Shown here: in pieces, positions 52,493-61,258 of the stretch
How the letters are laid out: the number at the start of each line of letters is the position of its first letter
How positions within the stretch are numbered: position 1 is the first letter of the stretch
Assembly: GCA_023436885.1 (NCBI GenBank)
Contig: JAEZHI010000007.1
Location: 124,001 to 188,000, forward strand
Source of the DNA: Pseudomonadota bacterium
GTDB taxonomy: Bacteria > Pseudomonadota > Alphaproteobacteria > Rhizobiales > Pleomorphomonadaceae
Reading direction: 5' to 3'
Length of the DNA stretch: 64,000 nt
Position numbers and translations under genes: made by a program
The notes under the pieces: model-generated
What the model was told of the DNA's origin: nothing
Databases searched by the model: none
The model's input: the letters and a program-made list of their open reading frames with translations, nothing else

Positions 52493-52894
52493 ATGTCGCT
52501 CTCATCCATGTCGTCGATTTCCGTATCGGGAATGCAGGCCGCAGCGACGCGGCTTGAGGCGTCGGCCTCCAATATTGCCAACGCTTCGTCTTCAGGCCCC
52601 GTTCCAGATGCGTCTGGCAACACGACCGCCTATTCGCCGGTGAAGGTGCAGCAGTCGGATGTCAAAGGCGGTGGCGTGTCGTCGCGCATCGTCAATGCAG
52701 CCGATTCCTATGTGATAAGCCCCGACGTTTCATCGCCGGACGCCAACACGGACGGCTTGGTCGCCATGCCGAATGTCGACATGGCAAGCGAACTCGTCAA
52801 CGTGATGACCGCCCGCATCAGCTACGAAGCATCGGCGAAGACACTGAAGGTGGCGAACGACATGCAGAAAACAGCCCTCGACGCCTTCAGCTGA
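52493..52894 (+). CDS. FlgC-like flagellar basal-body rod protein, isolated
   Basis: The 133-residue protein has both ends of a rod protein: N-terminal SISVSGMQAAATRLEASASNIANASSSG (shown here as the family motif ASASNIANASSSG) and C-terminal VDMASELVNVMTARISYEAS...TLKVANDMQ. The length is that of FlgC, the proximal rod subunit. The ribosome binding site GGAG lies 6 bases before the ATG. No other flagellar gene is in the window, so it may be a paralogue of the operon copy with an accessory role. Confidence 0.8.
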   Translation: MSLSSMSSISVSGMQAAATRLEASASNIANASSSGPVPDASGNTTAYSPVKVQQSDVKGGGVSSRIVNAADSYVISPDVSSPDANTDGLVAMPNVDMASELVNVMTARISYEASAKTLKVANDMQKTALDAFS

Positions 52895-52908
52895 CGCCAA
52901 CTTCACCT

Positions 52909-54027
52909 TTACGAGCGAAGGCGCCTCACCGCCTCGATATGGCGCGCCATGGCTTCGGCCTCGGCCGGCGTGAACACGGCTGCGACGATCTCGTTCTTGA
53001 ACTTCTCACCCTTGGCGAGCGGCGCATGGTTGACAACACGACCATTCACGCGACACGTATCGTCAGGCGACCGGACGGGGAACGCCATGCCGACCGCTTC
53101 CTGATCACCGGTGCGGCAAATCCAGCGCGCGGCGGTGCCGGTGTTCTCCGGCTTGAAAGACGTGTAGTCGGCCGTCCCGTCCGGATGAATTTGCATGAAG
53201 TGCGATCGCCCCTCGTCGTCGGCCAGAGGGTCGAAGGCAAACACCACCTCCGGGGCGAAGATCTTGTCGGAAGTCAGGGTTGCGGCGAGGCTCGGATCCT
53301 TGGCGAGCGCAGCGATCCATTCCACATAGCCGGGTCCCGGCTTGATGTGAGGCGGGATTTCCTGCCGCACCCGCAAGCTTTCTGGCGTTTCGTGCACCGT
53401 ACCGACCAACCTGGCGCCTTCGCGAGCACGCCAGTTGAGATGCCCGAGATAGTAGACGGGAAGCGGCGTCGATTTCAGATTGGTAACGGTGATGCCGATG
53501 GTGATCCGCGCCTGCCCCTCGTAGAGCTTCAGGACCGGCACTGCTTCGTAGTTCACGGCGAAGGCGACGGTGTGGTTATAGCGACCCGTGACCGCTATAT
53601 ATCGGCCATCAGCGTCCTCACTCAGAAGAACAGCCGCCTCTCTGTAGGGTGCGTTGGGCAACTCGCCGTGCTGCTCGCGGCGCTCCATCGGCCCCGGCGC
53701 GCCAATCGCCGTAATGCCGGCGTGCTGGAAATAGCCGCCGTAGGTCTCGAAAAACTTCTGCGTCGGACGGGGCATGTCAAACATCGACTTCATGCCGACA
53801 TCGCGACCGCCTAGGCGAGCCGACCAGACATGCTGCCCCTGGAAAGGAAGCACGACGACTTCGTCAGAACCATTCGACAACCTGATCGCATCGACACCTG
53901 AGGCGAAGCGGAAGGCGATGGCCGAGAGCCGGCCTGCCCTGAAGACTTCGCGCTCGGCTTCGGAAAACGCAACACCGCGAAGGTCGACGGACGCCGTCGC
54001 CCCTTCACCCAAACTCGACAATCCCAT
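52909..54027 (-). CDS. DUF4432 aldose-epimerase-like protein
   Basis: The 372-residue protein resembles the DUF4432 family, distant relatives of aldose 1-epimerases with a galactose-mutarotase-like beta-sandwich. Characteristic stretches are VVVLPFQGQHVWSARLGGRD, KFFETYGGYFQHAGITAIGA and NLKSTPLPVYYLGHLNWR. Function is not established for most members; a sugar-phosphate or sugar substrate is likely. GGGAGG lies 5 bases before ATG 54027. It is convergent with the FlgC-like gene, 14 bases apart. No sugar operon surrounds it. Confidence 0.78.
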   Translation of the reverse strand: MGLSSLGEGATASVDLRGVAFSEAEREVFRAGRLSAIAFRFASGVDAIRLSNGSDEVVVLPFQGQHVWSARLGGRDVGMKSMFDMPRPTQKFFETYGGYFQHAGITAIGAPGPMERREQHGELPNAPYREAAVLLSEDADGRYIAVTGRYNHTVAFAVNYEAVPVLKLYEGQARITIGITVTNLKSTPLPVYYLGHLNWRAREGARLVGTVHETPESLRVRQEIPPHIKPGPGYVEWIAALAKDPSLAATLTSDKIFAPEVVFAFDPLADDEGRSHFMQIHPDGTADYTSFKPENTGTAARWICRTGDQEAVGMAFPVRSPDDTCRVNGRVVNHAPLAKGEKFKNEIVAAVFTPAEAEAMARHIEAVRRLRS

Positions 54028-54149
54028 CCTGTCCTCCCGCAAAGATCACCGCACTCCTCCCGAGTCGGCGATGACCATGCGGCAGTCTGTCGCGTTTCCC
54101 ATCGCGCTCCAAGAGGAAAGGCGACAGCAATTAGCTTAAGGAGCGAAGC

Positions 54150-55637
54150 TTATTCCGCAGCGGCAGCGGCCGTGGCGGAGCCTGGCGCGGTCTGCCAGCC
54201 TAGATCGGGCAGCTGTATCATCCGCTGACCGCGCAAGTCGGAGGCACAGACGAGGAATCCGCGCTCTTCCATGTAAGCTAGGAGCCGCCTCGCCCTCGAC
54301 GGCGAGCGGGTGCCATAGGCGCGCGCAATTTCTGCATCCGATGGACACGGGGCCTTCTGAAGCGCCGCCTTGGCGACCAGCAGAAAGACACCGCGCATAT
54401 CCTCCGGCAGTGACGCGGAGATTAGCGTCGCCTGTTGCCAGGCATCCTCGTCAACCGCCTCGGTCTCGACGCCGGCCCGGGCCAGCGAAAGACGCTGGCG
54501 GAAAGATTGCAAATCGAGCGTGTCGCCGGTGACCCGCTTGATGCGGCAGCGGACGAGAAAATCCTGATAGAGCATGGACACGGGCTGGAAAGCGGCTTCC
54601 GGCTCGGCCATCATCTCGACGAGGATCTCTTCGATCGCCTCATCGCGGGCAAGGCGCCCAAGCAGATCTGCCTGTGGCGGATTGTCTTCCGGGGCGGGCG
54701 CCAGAGCGACGCGCGAGCGCGACAACTCGGCGAGAATATCGGCTGTCGAGACTTGCGACGCTGCCACCCGTGGCGCTTCCTCGCCCGTCGTCGGACGGAA
54801 GATCAGCTCGCGCGCGGCCTCGCCAACCTGTTCTGGTAAAGGTGTCAGCGTCGGACCGCCACCACGCCCTCTGGTTTCGACTGGGCCAATCTTCACCGGT
54901 TCCGGCCGCCGGCCAATGGCCGGACCAAGCGATACGAACTCGCCGCGCTGAAGATTGCGGAACATCTCGGCCTGCCGACGCTCCATTCCGAGGAGATCGG
55001 CGGCGCGTGCCATGTCGATATCGAGGAAAGTGCGGCCCATCAGGAAATTGGACGCCTCGGCGGCAACATTCTTGGCGAGCTTGGCCAGCCGTTGAGTCGC
55101 AATGACGCCTGCGAGGCCGCGCTTGCGGCCACGGCACATCAGGTTGGTCATGGCGCCGAGCGAGGCGCGACGGGATTCACCATCGGCCTCACCGGAAGCG
55201 GCCGGCGCGAAAAGCTGCGCCTCGTCGACCACGACCAGCATGGGATACCAATAGTCCCGCTCGGCATCGAACAGGCCGTTGAGGAACGCTGCTGCTGCCC
55301 GGACTTGGCCGTCGACATCAAGCCCTTCGAGGTTGAGAACGACGGAAACGCGATGCTTTCGAACGCGAGCGGCAATCAGTGCCAGATCGCGCTCCGAGCA
55401 GTTGGCATCAACGACGACATGGCCGAACCGATCGGCCAGAGTCACGAAGTCGCCTTCGGGATCGATGATCGCCTGCTGGACCCATTCGGCGCTTTGCTCA
55501 AGCAGGCGACGCAGCAGATGCGACTTGCCCGAGCCTGAGTTGCCCTGAACCAGCAAACGGGTGGCAAGCAGCTCTTCAAGATCGAAGGCAGCACGTGCGC
55601 CGTTCGCCCTGTTGCCGATGTCCACGTTGAAGGTCAT
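54150..55637 (-). CDS. HerA-like ATP-binding protein (DUF87 type)
   Basis: The 495-residue protein has a HerA/FtsK-type ATPase core: Walker A LLVQGNSGSGKSHLLRRLLE near residue 30, IIDPEGDFVTLADRFG, and Walker B PMLVVVDEAQLFAP near 140. A sensor-like segment GVIATQRLAKLAKNVA follows. The C-terminal half holds a variable linker and a winged-helix-like segment near 440 (EIARAYGTRSPSRARRLLAYMEERGF). HerA homologues usually work with the nuclease NurA in DNA end processing; no nuclease is adjacent, so the role is open. ATG 55637 was taken as the start at the family boundary. Confidence 0.8.
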   Translation of the reverse strand: MTFNVDIGNRANGARAAFDLEELLATRLLVQGNSGSGKSHLLRRLLEQSAEWVQQAIIDPEGDFVTLADRFGHVVVDANCSERDLALIAARVRKHRVSVVLNLEGLDVDGQVRAAAAFLNGLFDAERDYWYPMLVVVDEAQLFAPAASGEADGESRRASLGAMTNLMCRGRKRGLAGVIATQRLAKLAKNVAAEASNFLMGRTFLDIDMARAADLLGMERRQAEMFRNLQRGEFVSLGPAIGRRPEPVKIGPVETRGRGGGPTLTPLPEQVGEAARELIFRPTTGEEAPRVAASQVSTADILAELSRSRVALAPAPEDNPPQADLLGRLARDEAIEEILVEMMAEPEAAFQPVSMLYQDFLVRCRIKRVTGDTLDLQSFRQRLSLARAGVETEAVDEDAWQQATLISASLPEDMRGVFLLVAKAALQKAPCPSDAEIARAYGTRSPSRARRLLAYMEERGFLVCASDLRGQRMIQLPDLGWQTAPGSATAAAAAE

Positions 55638-55946
55638 CCCGAGGCCTTTTGTCCCACGCCACAGATTGCATTGCCCCTTACTTTTCGAGGCAGGCCCGTT
55701 TGTCGACCGATTCGCCCACCTTGTCCAAGAGGCAAGCAAGAGACTGATACCGACTCGTCCCGTGATTCACAGGCGAGTGCAGCGACACGGGCACATGGGA
55801 CAAGTCAGTGAAGCGATCGATCCAATGTCAAACGCAATGCGCCACTGGACAGGAAGCGGTGCGAGTGGTTCTGCTGGCACCCTACATTACTCGACGGCTT
55901 GCATCACGCTGGTGTCAACGCCGGAGCTGAACCGCAAGGAGCCACC
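55638..55946. other. Divergent intergenic region between the HerA-like gene and mogA
   Basis: These 309 bases should hold promoters for both flanking genes. The minus strand has TTGACA near 55825-55830, but no good -10 lies 16-18 bases on. No repeat or RNA gene was seen. Confidence 0.45.
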
Positions 55947-56468
55947 ATGGTCCGTATCGCGACTCTAACCGTCTCCGATCGAGCCTCTCGCGGCGAATAT
56001 GAAGATCTTTCCGGACCGGCGATCGCCGCATGGCTTCAGAGGGCAGTCAGCTCCCCTTATGAACTGATCACGGTCGTCGTTCCCGACGGCGTCGATAACG
56101 TTGGCGGGGAACTGGTCCGGCTTTGCGACGAAGAGCATGTCGATCTCATCCTGACCACCGGCGGAACCGGCCCCTCACCACGCGACCTGACGCCTGAAGC
56201 GATGAAGGTTGTGCTCGAAAAGGAGCTTCCTGGCTTCGGGGAACTGATGCGGCGGATCAGCCTAGAGAAGGTTCCGACCGCAATCCTTTCGCGCCAGACA
56301 GCCGGTACGCGCGGCGCTACGCTGATTGTGAATTTGCCGGGAAAACCTGCCTCCATCGCCGTTTGTCTCGATGCCGTGTTCCCGGCGATCCCCTATTGCC
56401 TCGACCTGATCGGTGCGGGACGCATTGACACCGATCCATCCGTCTGCAACTCATTCCGTCCGGCCTGA
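55947..56468 (+). CDS. mogA: Molybdopterin adenylyltransferase
   Basis: MogA adenylates molybdopterin, preparing it for molybdate insertion. The 173 residues begin MVRIATLTVSDRASRGEYED and contain the signature DLILTTGGTGPSPRDLTPEA and the C-terminal VNLPGKPASIAVCLDAVFPA. AAGGAG lies 5 bases before ATG 55947, preferred over the open extension to 55899. It is 7 kb from modABC and 17 kb from the molybdenum hydroxylase, and should serve that enzyme. Confidence 0.93.
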   Translation: MVRIATLTVSDRASRGEYEDLSGPAIAAWLQRAVSSPYELITVVVPDGVDNVGGELVRLCDEEHVDLILTTGGTGPSPRDLTPEAMKVVLEKELPGFGELMRRISLEKVPTAILSRQTAGTRGATLIVNLPGKPASIAVCLDAVFPAIPYCLDLIGAGRIDTDPSVCNSFRPA

Positions 56469-56581
56469 CCTGCACGTTAAGGTTGCTTGCGGTAAGTTAT
56501 TTCTCGTAGTATGAGAGATTATCGAATTTGGCCAGACCATCGGCCCTGAACGCCTGGGGTGAATCCCCCGCGACGTGACGA

Positions 56582-56661
56582 CCTTTCCAAACTCGGTAAC
56601 CACCTGTCACGTGCCCCGTGAGGGCGCGCGATTTTCTATCAAGCGACTTTCTGAGGAAAGG
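56582..56661 (+). promoter_or_regulatory. Possible structured leader of the cold-shock gene
   Basis: CCTTTCC (56582-56588) is fully complementary to GGAAAGG (56655-56661), which contains the ribosome binding site of the cold-shock gene. Pairing would hide the site. Cold-shock mRNAs often have temperature-dependent leaders. The 200-base gap before the gene is long enough for such a leader. The transcription start is not known. Confidence 0.4.
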
Positions 56662-56669
56662 ATCTCATC

Positions 56670-56879
56670 ATGGCTCTCGGCACCGTCAAGTGGTTCAACG
56701 CCACCAAGGGCTACGGCTTCATCGCTCCGGACGCCGGTGGACCGGACGTCTTCGTTCACATCTCTGCTGTTGAGCGCTCGGGCCTCGGCTCGCTCAACGA
56801 CGGCCAGAAGGTGAACTTCGAAGTCGTTCAGGACCGTCGCTCCGGCAAGTCGTCGGCCGACAACCTTTCGGCCGCCTGA
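56670..56879 (+). CDS. Cold-shock protein, CspA family
   Basis: The 69-residue protein is a single cold-shock domain. RNP1-like KGYGFIAPD and RNP2-like VFVHISAVE motifs follow the start MALGTVKWFNATKG, and it ends with SADNLSAA. It binds single-stranded nucleic acid as an RNA chaperone. The site GAGGAAAGG precedes the ATG. A strong rho-independent terminator ends the unit, so it is transcribed alone. Confidence 0.97.
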   Translation: MALGTVKWFNATKGYGFIAPDAGGPDVFVHISAVERSGLGSLNDGQKVNFEVVQDRRSGKSSADNLSAA

Positions 56880-56908
56880 TCTTAAGATCGGCAGCTCACA
56901 AAGTTAAT

Positions 56909-56940
56909 CCCCGCGGAAGACACCCTTCCGCGGGGTTTTT
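56909..56940 (+). terminator. Rho-independent terminator of the cold-shock gene
   Basis: An 11-bp perfect stem (CCCCGCGGAAG/CTTCCGCGGGG) with a 5-base loop is followed by TTTTT. It lies 29 bases after the stop codon. Confidence 0.95.
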
Positions 56941-56962
56941 CGTTTAGAGGGATAAATCCGGC

Positions 56963-57460
56963 TCAGTGAGTGCCCGGAACCATCATGCGGCGCAGGGTGG
57001 AATCCTTCAGCACGAAATGGTGGTAAAGCGCCGCCGCCGCGTGAACCAGGATCAGCACTATAAACGCCGGCTTGTTGGCCTCATGGATCTCGCCAAACGT
57101 CCTCATGTTGACATACTGGGCCAGGAGCCCAGTGATGGGCGTCAGGATCAGCAGGACATAGAAGAGATAGTGCAGCGCTTCGCCTGCCTTGACCTGGAGC
57201 GTGGGACCAGGCACAGACTGCGGCACCCCCACCGTCAGGCGAAGCCCGAGGCGTGCCAGCGTAAGCACCAGCACGGCGATACCCACACCGAGATGCAGAT
57301 AGTAGCCCGTCAGAAGCGACGAAGCATCCTGACCCGAGCGCACCAGATAGTTATAGCGCCCCATATCTTCGCCAAAGGCGAGCTGGAACAAAACCAAAAG
57401 CACGATCAACCAGTGAAGCGAAACCTGAACAGCAGTGTAGCCTGAAGAATGCTTGGCCAT
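56963..57460 (-). CDS. Cytochrome b561
   Basis: The 165-residue membrane protein is a bacterial di-haem cytochrome b561 with four helices. Likely haem-ligand His residues lie in VQVSLHWLIVLLVLFQ, LLTGYYLHLGVGIAVLV, GEALHYLFYVLLIL and LVHAAAALYHHFVL. Members pass electrons from quinol; some act as superoxide:quinone oxidoreductases. GGAGG lies 6 bases before the ATG. No partner gene is adjacent. Confidence 0.92.
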   Translation of the reverse strand: MAKHSSGYTAVQVSLHWLIVLLVLFQLAFGEDMGRYNYLVRSGQDASSLLTGYYLHLGVGIAVLVLTLARLGLRLTVGVPQSVPGPTLQVKAGEALHYLFYVLLILTPITGLLAQYVNMRTFGEIHEANKPAFIVLILVHAAAALYHHFVLKDSTLRRMMVPGTH

Positions 57461-57578
57461 GGCGGGCCTCCGGGATCGATAACCAAGCCGAGCTTACACC
57501 AAATTCAGCGGTCACCAATCGCTGAGATCGTGATTATCGCCCGAAAATTGTATCGTCAGATCGTCCGCGTGTGGGCAC

Positions 57579-59876
57579 TCACCTTCTCTTCATGGCAGCG
57601 GCCAATGCGGCGGCCATGGCATTGTTGCCGGCCGGTGCTGGTGGGGGACTACGCCGATCGGGACGACCACCTCCTGTACCCTTCGGCGCGCCGTCATCGT
57701 CCTTGCGCATGGAGAGCGCGATACGCTTGCGTTTGGCATCGACCTCGACGACGCGAACCTTCACCACATCGCCGGCCTTTACAACGTCTCGGGGATCCTT
57801 GACGAACCTGTCGGCCAACTGGCTGACATGGACCAGACCATCCTGATGGACACCGATGTCGACGAAGGCCCCAAAGGCGGCCACGTTGGTCACGGTTCCC
57901 TCAAGCACCATGCCCGGTTTGAGATCAGAGATCTCTTCGACACCTTCGGCGAAGCTGGCGGTCCGGAACTCGGGACGCGGATCACGACCCGGCTTCTCCA
58001 GTTCGGTCAGGATATCGCGCACCGTCGGCAAACCGAAACGCTCGTCGACGAATTTCGCCGGATTGAGGGACTTCAGGGCAGCGCTGTCGCCCATCAGCTG
58101 ACGAATATCCCGGCCGCAGGCTGCGACGATGCGGCGGGCCACACCATAGGCCTCAGGATGCACGGAAGATGCGTCGAGCGGCTCGTCACCGTCACGGATA
58201 CGCAGGAAACCTGCAGCCTGTTCGAAGGTCTTGGCACCGAGTCGCGGTACGTCCATCAGCGCCTTGCGGCTGCGGAAAGCGCCCGATGCGTCACGGTAGG
58301 AGACGATCGCCTCGGCAATCGATGGTCCAAGGCCCGACACGCGGGAGAGAAGAGGAGCCGACGCGGTATTAAGATCGACGCCCACCGCATTCACGGCATC
58401 TTCGACGACGGCGTCCAGAGCCTTGGCAAGGTGTCCCTGATCGACATCATGCTGATATTGGCCGACGCCAATCGACTTTGGCTCGATCTTGACGAGCTCG
58501 GCCAGCGGGTCCTGCAGACGACGTGCGATCGATACCGCACCGCGCAATGAAACATCGAGCCCTGGGAACTCGCGGGCGGCCAGTTCGGACGCCGAGTAAA
58601 CGGAAGCGCCCGCCTCGCTCACCACAACCTTGGTGGGCTTGGGGGCCGGCAGATCGGAAATCAGCGCGGAAGCCAGACGATCGGTCTCGCGACTCGCCGT
58701 TCCGTTGCCGATGGCGATCAGCTCCACCTTATGTTTGCGCACCAGCGACGCGAGAGTTGCCAGAGCACCGGCGACATCATTCCTGGGCTGGAAGGGATAG
58801 ACGGTCGCCGTATCGAGAAGCTTGCCGGTTGCGTCGACCACGGCGACCTTGACGCCGGTTCTGATTCCGGGATCGAGCCCCATGGTCGAACGGGCTCCAG
58901 CCGGGGCGGCGAGCAGCAGATCCTTGAGATTGTCGGCGAATACACGGATCGCCTCGGTCTCGGCTTTTTCCCTGAGGGTTCCCATCAGATCGAGGGAGAG
59001 CGAAAGCTGCAGCTTTACGCGCCATGTCCAGCGGCAAACGTCGAACAGGAAGCCCTCGGCCGCCAGCTTGGCCGGAACATTGATGGAGAAGGCTTCGGCG
59101 ACCATCCGTTCGACCGGCTTGACCGGCGCCGGATCATCGGCGTCGATTTCCAGTTCCAGGGCCAGGACTTCCTCGTTGCGGCCACGCAGCATGGCAAGGG
59201 CCCGGTGACTTGGCACAGAGGCCCAGCGTTCGCGATGGTCGAAGTAATCTGCGAACTTCTCTCCGGCAGCTTCCTTGCCAGCAATCACTACCGAACGCAG
59301 CACGGCACAATCCTGAAGATAGCTGCGCAGGCGGCCAACCAGTTCCGGCGTTTCGGCAAAGCGCTCGGCAAGGATGTCGCGCGCACCATCGAGGGCCGCC
59401 TTGATATCGGGCACGACCTCGTTGACGTAGGCAGCCGCAGTTGCTGCCGGCTCCAGCGTCCGGTCGGCGAACAGGGCATCAGCGAGCGGGCCCAGCCCCT
59501 TCTCCTTGGCAATCTCACCCTTGGTGCGACGCTTGGGCTTGAAAGGCGCGTAGAGATCCTCGATCTCCGCCTTGGTGTCGGCGCCCACAATCTTCGCGGA
59601 GAGATCAGGTGTGAGCTTGCCCTGCCCCTCAATGGCCGCCAGAACGGCTGCCCGACGGGTCTCCAGCTCGCGGCGGTAGGAGAGGCGCTCCTCAAGCTTG
59701 CGGAGCTGGGTATCGTCGAGACCGCCGGTCACTTCCTTGCGGTAGCGGGCGACGAAGGGCACCGTTGCCCCCTCGTCGAGCAGGCCGATGGCAGCTGATG
59801 CCTGAGCCGGCCGACAGCCAATTTCGCTGGCGATGGCCTCGACAATACGGGCTTCGACGGCTGCAGAAAGGGTCAT
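57579..59876 (-). CDS. tex: Tex-family RNA-binding transcription accessory protein
   Basis: The 765-residue protein has the order of domains seen in Tex. The N-terminal Tex domain has ATVPFVARYRKEVTGGLDD. The YqgF/RuvC-like domain holds MGLDPGIRTGVKVAVVDATG, the helix-hairpin-helix region has LNTASAPLLSRVSGLGPSIA, and the S1 domain near 650-720 has GTVTNVAAFGAFVDIGVHQD. The tail is Gly/Pro/Arg-rich. I chose ATG 59876 because GGGAG lies 7 bases upstream; an extension to 59933 has no family match. Tex affects transcription of a range of genes, but its exact role is not settled. Confidence 0.94.
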   Translation of the reverse strand: MTLSAAVEARIVEAIASEIGCRPAQASAAIGLLDEGATVPFVARYRKEVTGGLDDTQLRKLEERLSYRRELETRRAAVLAAIEGQGKLTPDLSAKIVGADTKAEIEDLYAPFKPKRRTKGEIAKEKGLGPLADALFADRTLEPAATAAAYVNEVVPDIKAALDGARDILAERFAETPELVGRLRSYLQDCAVLRSVVIAGKEAAGEKFADYFDHRERWASVPSHRALAMLRGRNEEVLALELEIDADDPAPVKPVERMVAEAFSINVPAKLAAEGFLFDVCRWTWRVKLQLSLSLDLMGTLREKAETEAIRVFADNLKDLLLAAPAGARSTMGLDPGIRTGVKVAVVDATGKLLDTATVYPFQPRNDVAGALATLASLVRKHKVELIAIGNGTASRETDRLASALISDLPAPKPTKVVVSEAGASVYSASELAAREFPGLDVSLRGAVSIARRLQDPLAELVKIEPKSIGVGQYQHDVDQGHLAKALDAVVEDAVNAVGVDLNTASAPLLSRVSGLGPSIAEAIVSYRDASGAFRSRKALMDVPRLGAKTFEQAAGFLRIRDGDEPLDASSVHPEAYGVARRIVAACGRDIRQLMGDSAALKSLNPAKFVDERFGLPTVRDILTELEKPGRDPRPEFRTASFAEGVEEISDLKPGMVLEGTVTNVAAFGAFVDIGVHQDGLVHVSQLADRFVKDPRDVVKAGDVVKVRVVEVDAKRKRIALSMRKDDDGAPKGTGGGRPDRRSPPPAPAGNNAMAAALAAAMKRR

Positions 59877-59985
59877 GTCACGGCTCCCTGAGAAGAAGGC
59901 CGCGACATTAGGCATCAGGTTCAGGCGGCGCAACGGCGCAGGCCGGCCTTGTCAACAAGCCATCGCTTGTCGAGGAAGTGTCACG

Positions 59986-60267
59986 TCAGCCAGAAACGAC
60001 CTTGAGCGCCGGCTTCTTGGCAGACTCCTTCTTGGCCGTTTCCTTTTTGGCAGCTGGCTTTTTGGCGGCAGGCGCCTTGGCCTCGGCCGGTTCCTTCTTG
60101 GCCACAGCCGCACGCGGCTTGCGGGCCGCCTTGGGCTTGGCCTCGGCCTCGGCGCGGACAAGCGCCTCAGCTTCCAGCCAGTGCTGCTCCGCCCTTCCCT
60201 CCGGCTGCCCCTCGGCCTGCCAGAGTTCGCGTGCCTTCGCCCTGATCTTGGCTTCAATATCGGACAT
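59986..60267 (-). CDS. DUF2934 protein with Lys/Ala-rich tail
   Basis: The 93-residue protein has an N-terminal DUF2934 motif (RAKARELWQAEGQPEGRAEQ, then HWLEAEALV) and a basic tail of about 50 residues built from KK/AAK repeats (AAKKPAAKKETAKKESAKK), similar to histone H1-like tails. AGAGGA lies 9 bases before ATG 60267, so the open extension to 60453 is not used. The function is unknown; binding to DNA through the tail is plausible. Confidence 0.75.
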   Translation of the reverse strand: MSDIEAKIRAKARELWQAEGQPEGRAEQHWLEAEALVRAEAEAKPKAARKPRAAVAKKEPAEAKAPAAKKPAAKKETAKKESAKKPALKVVSG

Positions 60268-60658
60268 TGTCGAAATCCTCTCTTGTTCGGAACCCGGCCG
60301 ACAGATGCCGGTGGCATCCTCCGAGGGGCGTTCGGGACAATATACTGGACCCTCGACCCGACGGTTTTCCATGAAAACCGCTACACGTGTAATGTAGCGC
60401 AGCACTCGCGCCCTGAGAAGGCAAGCAGCCGCCAAAAAACAGCGCACCGGCAAGGACTTTCTGTCTCCGCCCTGCTGTTTTGGAACACTTTGTCGCGATC
60501 AGACGACCAGCCGGTTCGGAGCGAGCAGGAGGCATCGCCCTTCCCCGCGGCAAACCCGTCGATCGGCAGGACAAACCTCGCAACTCACGATGACGCCGAG
60601 GGACGGTTGCCGTCGCGCGGGCAATCACCCAAAATCCAGTTCTCAGCGGAGGCAAGCC
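60268..60658. other. Divergent intergenic region between the DUF2934 and cupin genes
   Basis: These 391 bases hold the two nested palindromes at 60362-60398 and presumably promoters for both flanking genes. No RNA gene was seen, and frames here have no recognisable product. Confidence 0.5.
60362..60398. promoter_or_regulatory. Cluster of palindromes, possible operator
   Basis: CGGTTTTC-CAT-GAAAACCG (60362-60380) has perfect 8-bp arms. Next to it GCTACA-CGTGTAA-TGTAGC (60380-60398) has 6-bp arms and contains the palindrome TACACGTGTA (60382-60391). Such density suggests a protein-binding site or RNA hairpins. The regulator is unknown. Confidence 0.4.
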
Positions 60659-61045
60659 ATGACCCATCCCTCTCTTATGCCAAGCACTGGTCTCAAAGAG
60701 TTCGCCACGGCCGAACGTTGCTTCATCACCGAGCTTCTTGGACATCCATCGCAGCCCGGCGTTTCGTTGGCGCGCGCAAGGGTCCTTCCCGGAGTGACCA
60801 CACAGTTGCACGCGCTTGATGTCGAGGAGATCTACGTGATCGAGACCGGGAGCGGCGTCATGGAAGTCAATGGCGACCGCTTCCGCGTCGTGCCCGGGGA
60901 CAGCGTCCTCATACCGCAGGGGATGCCTCAACGCATAGAGAACGACGGAACAGACGATCTCGTGTTTCTATGCCTCTGTCGGCCTCGCTTTCGTCCCGAG
61001 GGCTACGTCAATCTTGAAGCCCCAAATGCCGAAGGGACGCCATGA
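60659..61045 (+). CDS. Cupin-domain protein
   Basis: The 128-residue protein is a single small cupin barrel. Motif 1 reads TQLHALDVEEIYVIETGSGV, with His and Glu in metal-binding positions, and motif 2 reads PGDSVLIPQGMPQRIEN, which lacks the usual His of this motif. GGAGG lies 6 bases before ATG 60659. The substrate is unknown; this type often isomerises sugars or binds small ligands. Confidence 0.82.
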   Translation: MTHPSLMPSTGLKEFATAERCFITELLGHPSQPGVSLARARVLPGVTTQLHALDVEEIYVIETGSGVMEVNGDRFRVVPGDSVLIPQGMPQRIENDGTDDLVFLCLCRPRFRPEGYVNLEAPNAEGTP

Positions 61046-61258
61046 GTTCGGCAGGAGTCCAAGCCTCACATATGTAATTTGGAGAGCCGACCCATGCCTC
61101 TACTCACATAAGTAGTATAACTCAGTCATAATGCCGCAAACTCTTTAAATATCGAAGGTTTTCCTAATTCATTTACGAACAGGTAATAGGTTTGGCGCGA
61201 CAAAATGCCAACGCCGGGTGCATCGATTGCGCCGGCTCCGCAACATAAAGGAATCAGC

